Assembly: GCA_005281725.1 (NCBI GenBank)
Contig: SSBO01000008.1
Location: forward strand, 2,891,680 to 2,955,679
Direction of reading: 5' to 3'
Length of the DNA: 64,000 nt
Source of the DNA: Wuchereria bancrofti
Taxonomy: Eukaryota; Nematoda; Chromadorea; Rhabditida; Onchocercidae
Positions 63,813 through 64,000 of the stretch are shown here, piece by piece. How positions within the stretch are numbered: position 1 is the stretch's first letter; each line of letters begins with the position of its first letter. A program made the translations under genes and the position numbers. The notes under the pieces were generated by a model, which was given only the letters and a program-made list of their open reading frames with translations, did no database searches and was not told the origin of the DNA.

Positions 63813-64000
63813 CTATAAATATTCTTTTGAAGACGATATACTTATCTATAAATGATTTGAAACTACTTATACAACATATACAATTCGCAATCCAATCTTA
63901 CCTAATACTTTATAAGAGAGGAACAATTAGGTAAAATGAAAATACAGTAAGGACAAATAAAATTCCAATGAACTTTTCTATTAAGAGAATACAAGCTTTA

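Noticed and set aside
1..64000. tRNA, rRNA, CRISPR arrays and intact transposons
   Set aside because: I looked for T-loop motifs, rRNA-like blocks, regular direct repeats with spacers and reverse transcriptase or transposase motifs and saw none. A covariance-model and RepeatMasker run would be needed to exclude them.

Overview
This window is nuclear DNA from a nematode. It is very AT-rich, its genes are split into many small exons, most introns end in nematode-style TTTTCAG/TTTNNAG acceptors, and intergenic DNA is full of homopolymer runs and simple repeats. Gene content (a ceh-8/Rx homeobox gene, a ccpp-1 carboxypeptidase, a FITM gene) agrees. The base composition and long gene-poor stretches suggest a clade III (spirurid/filaria-like) parasite, but that placement is inference. 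All gene models below were spliced by hand: each joins in phase from start to stop, except the last gene, which runs off the window.

Layout. 1-13,680 is gene-free as far as I can see and carries microsatellites, short tandem duplications, a near-perfect 40-nt palindrome and a TCA/ATC minisatellite. 13,681-18,081 (+) encodes a membrane-anchored phospholipase B1-like protein whose catalytic motifs are largely lost. A divergent pair follows: a KIAA1143/DUF4604 homologue (19,983-21,267, -) and pyroglutamyl-peptidase I (21,838-23,542, +). Two minus-strand membrane-protein genes come next: a FITM homologue (24,822-26,702) and, upstream of it, a protein resembling the complex I assembly factor TIMMDC1 (27,848-30,467). 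Three plus-strand genes follow head to tail: KGD4/MRPS36 (32,469-33,653), NDUFA9 (34,546-37,488) and the 25-exon cytosolic carboxypeptidase CCPP-1/AGTPBP1 (38,123-50,445). The paired-like homeobox gene (52,771-57,024, +) sits between two gene-poor stretches. Glycine cleavage H protein (62,801-63,812, -) is cut by the right edge.

Four of the ten genes are mitochondrial: a TIMMDC1-like factor and NDUFA9 (complex I), KGD4 (links E3 to the 2-oxoglutarate dehydrogenase core), and GCSH (lipoyl carrier). FITM acts on ER lipid, CCPP-1 trims glutamates from tubulin tails, and ceh-8/Rx is a neuronal transcription factor. I see no clearly novel multi-gene system. The most unusual items are the lipase-like ectodomain without a catalytic Asp-His pair, the divergent TIMMDC1-like protein, an orphan coding-like exon at about 31.0 kb, and small tandem duplications that copy splice-site regions in two neighbouring genes.
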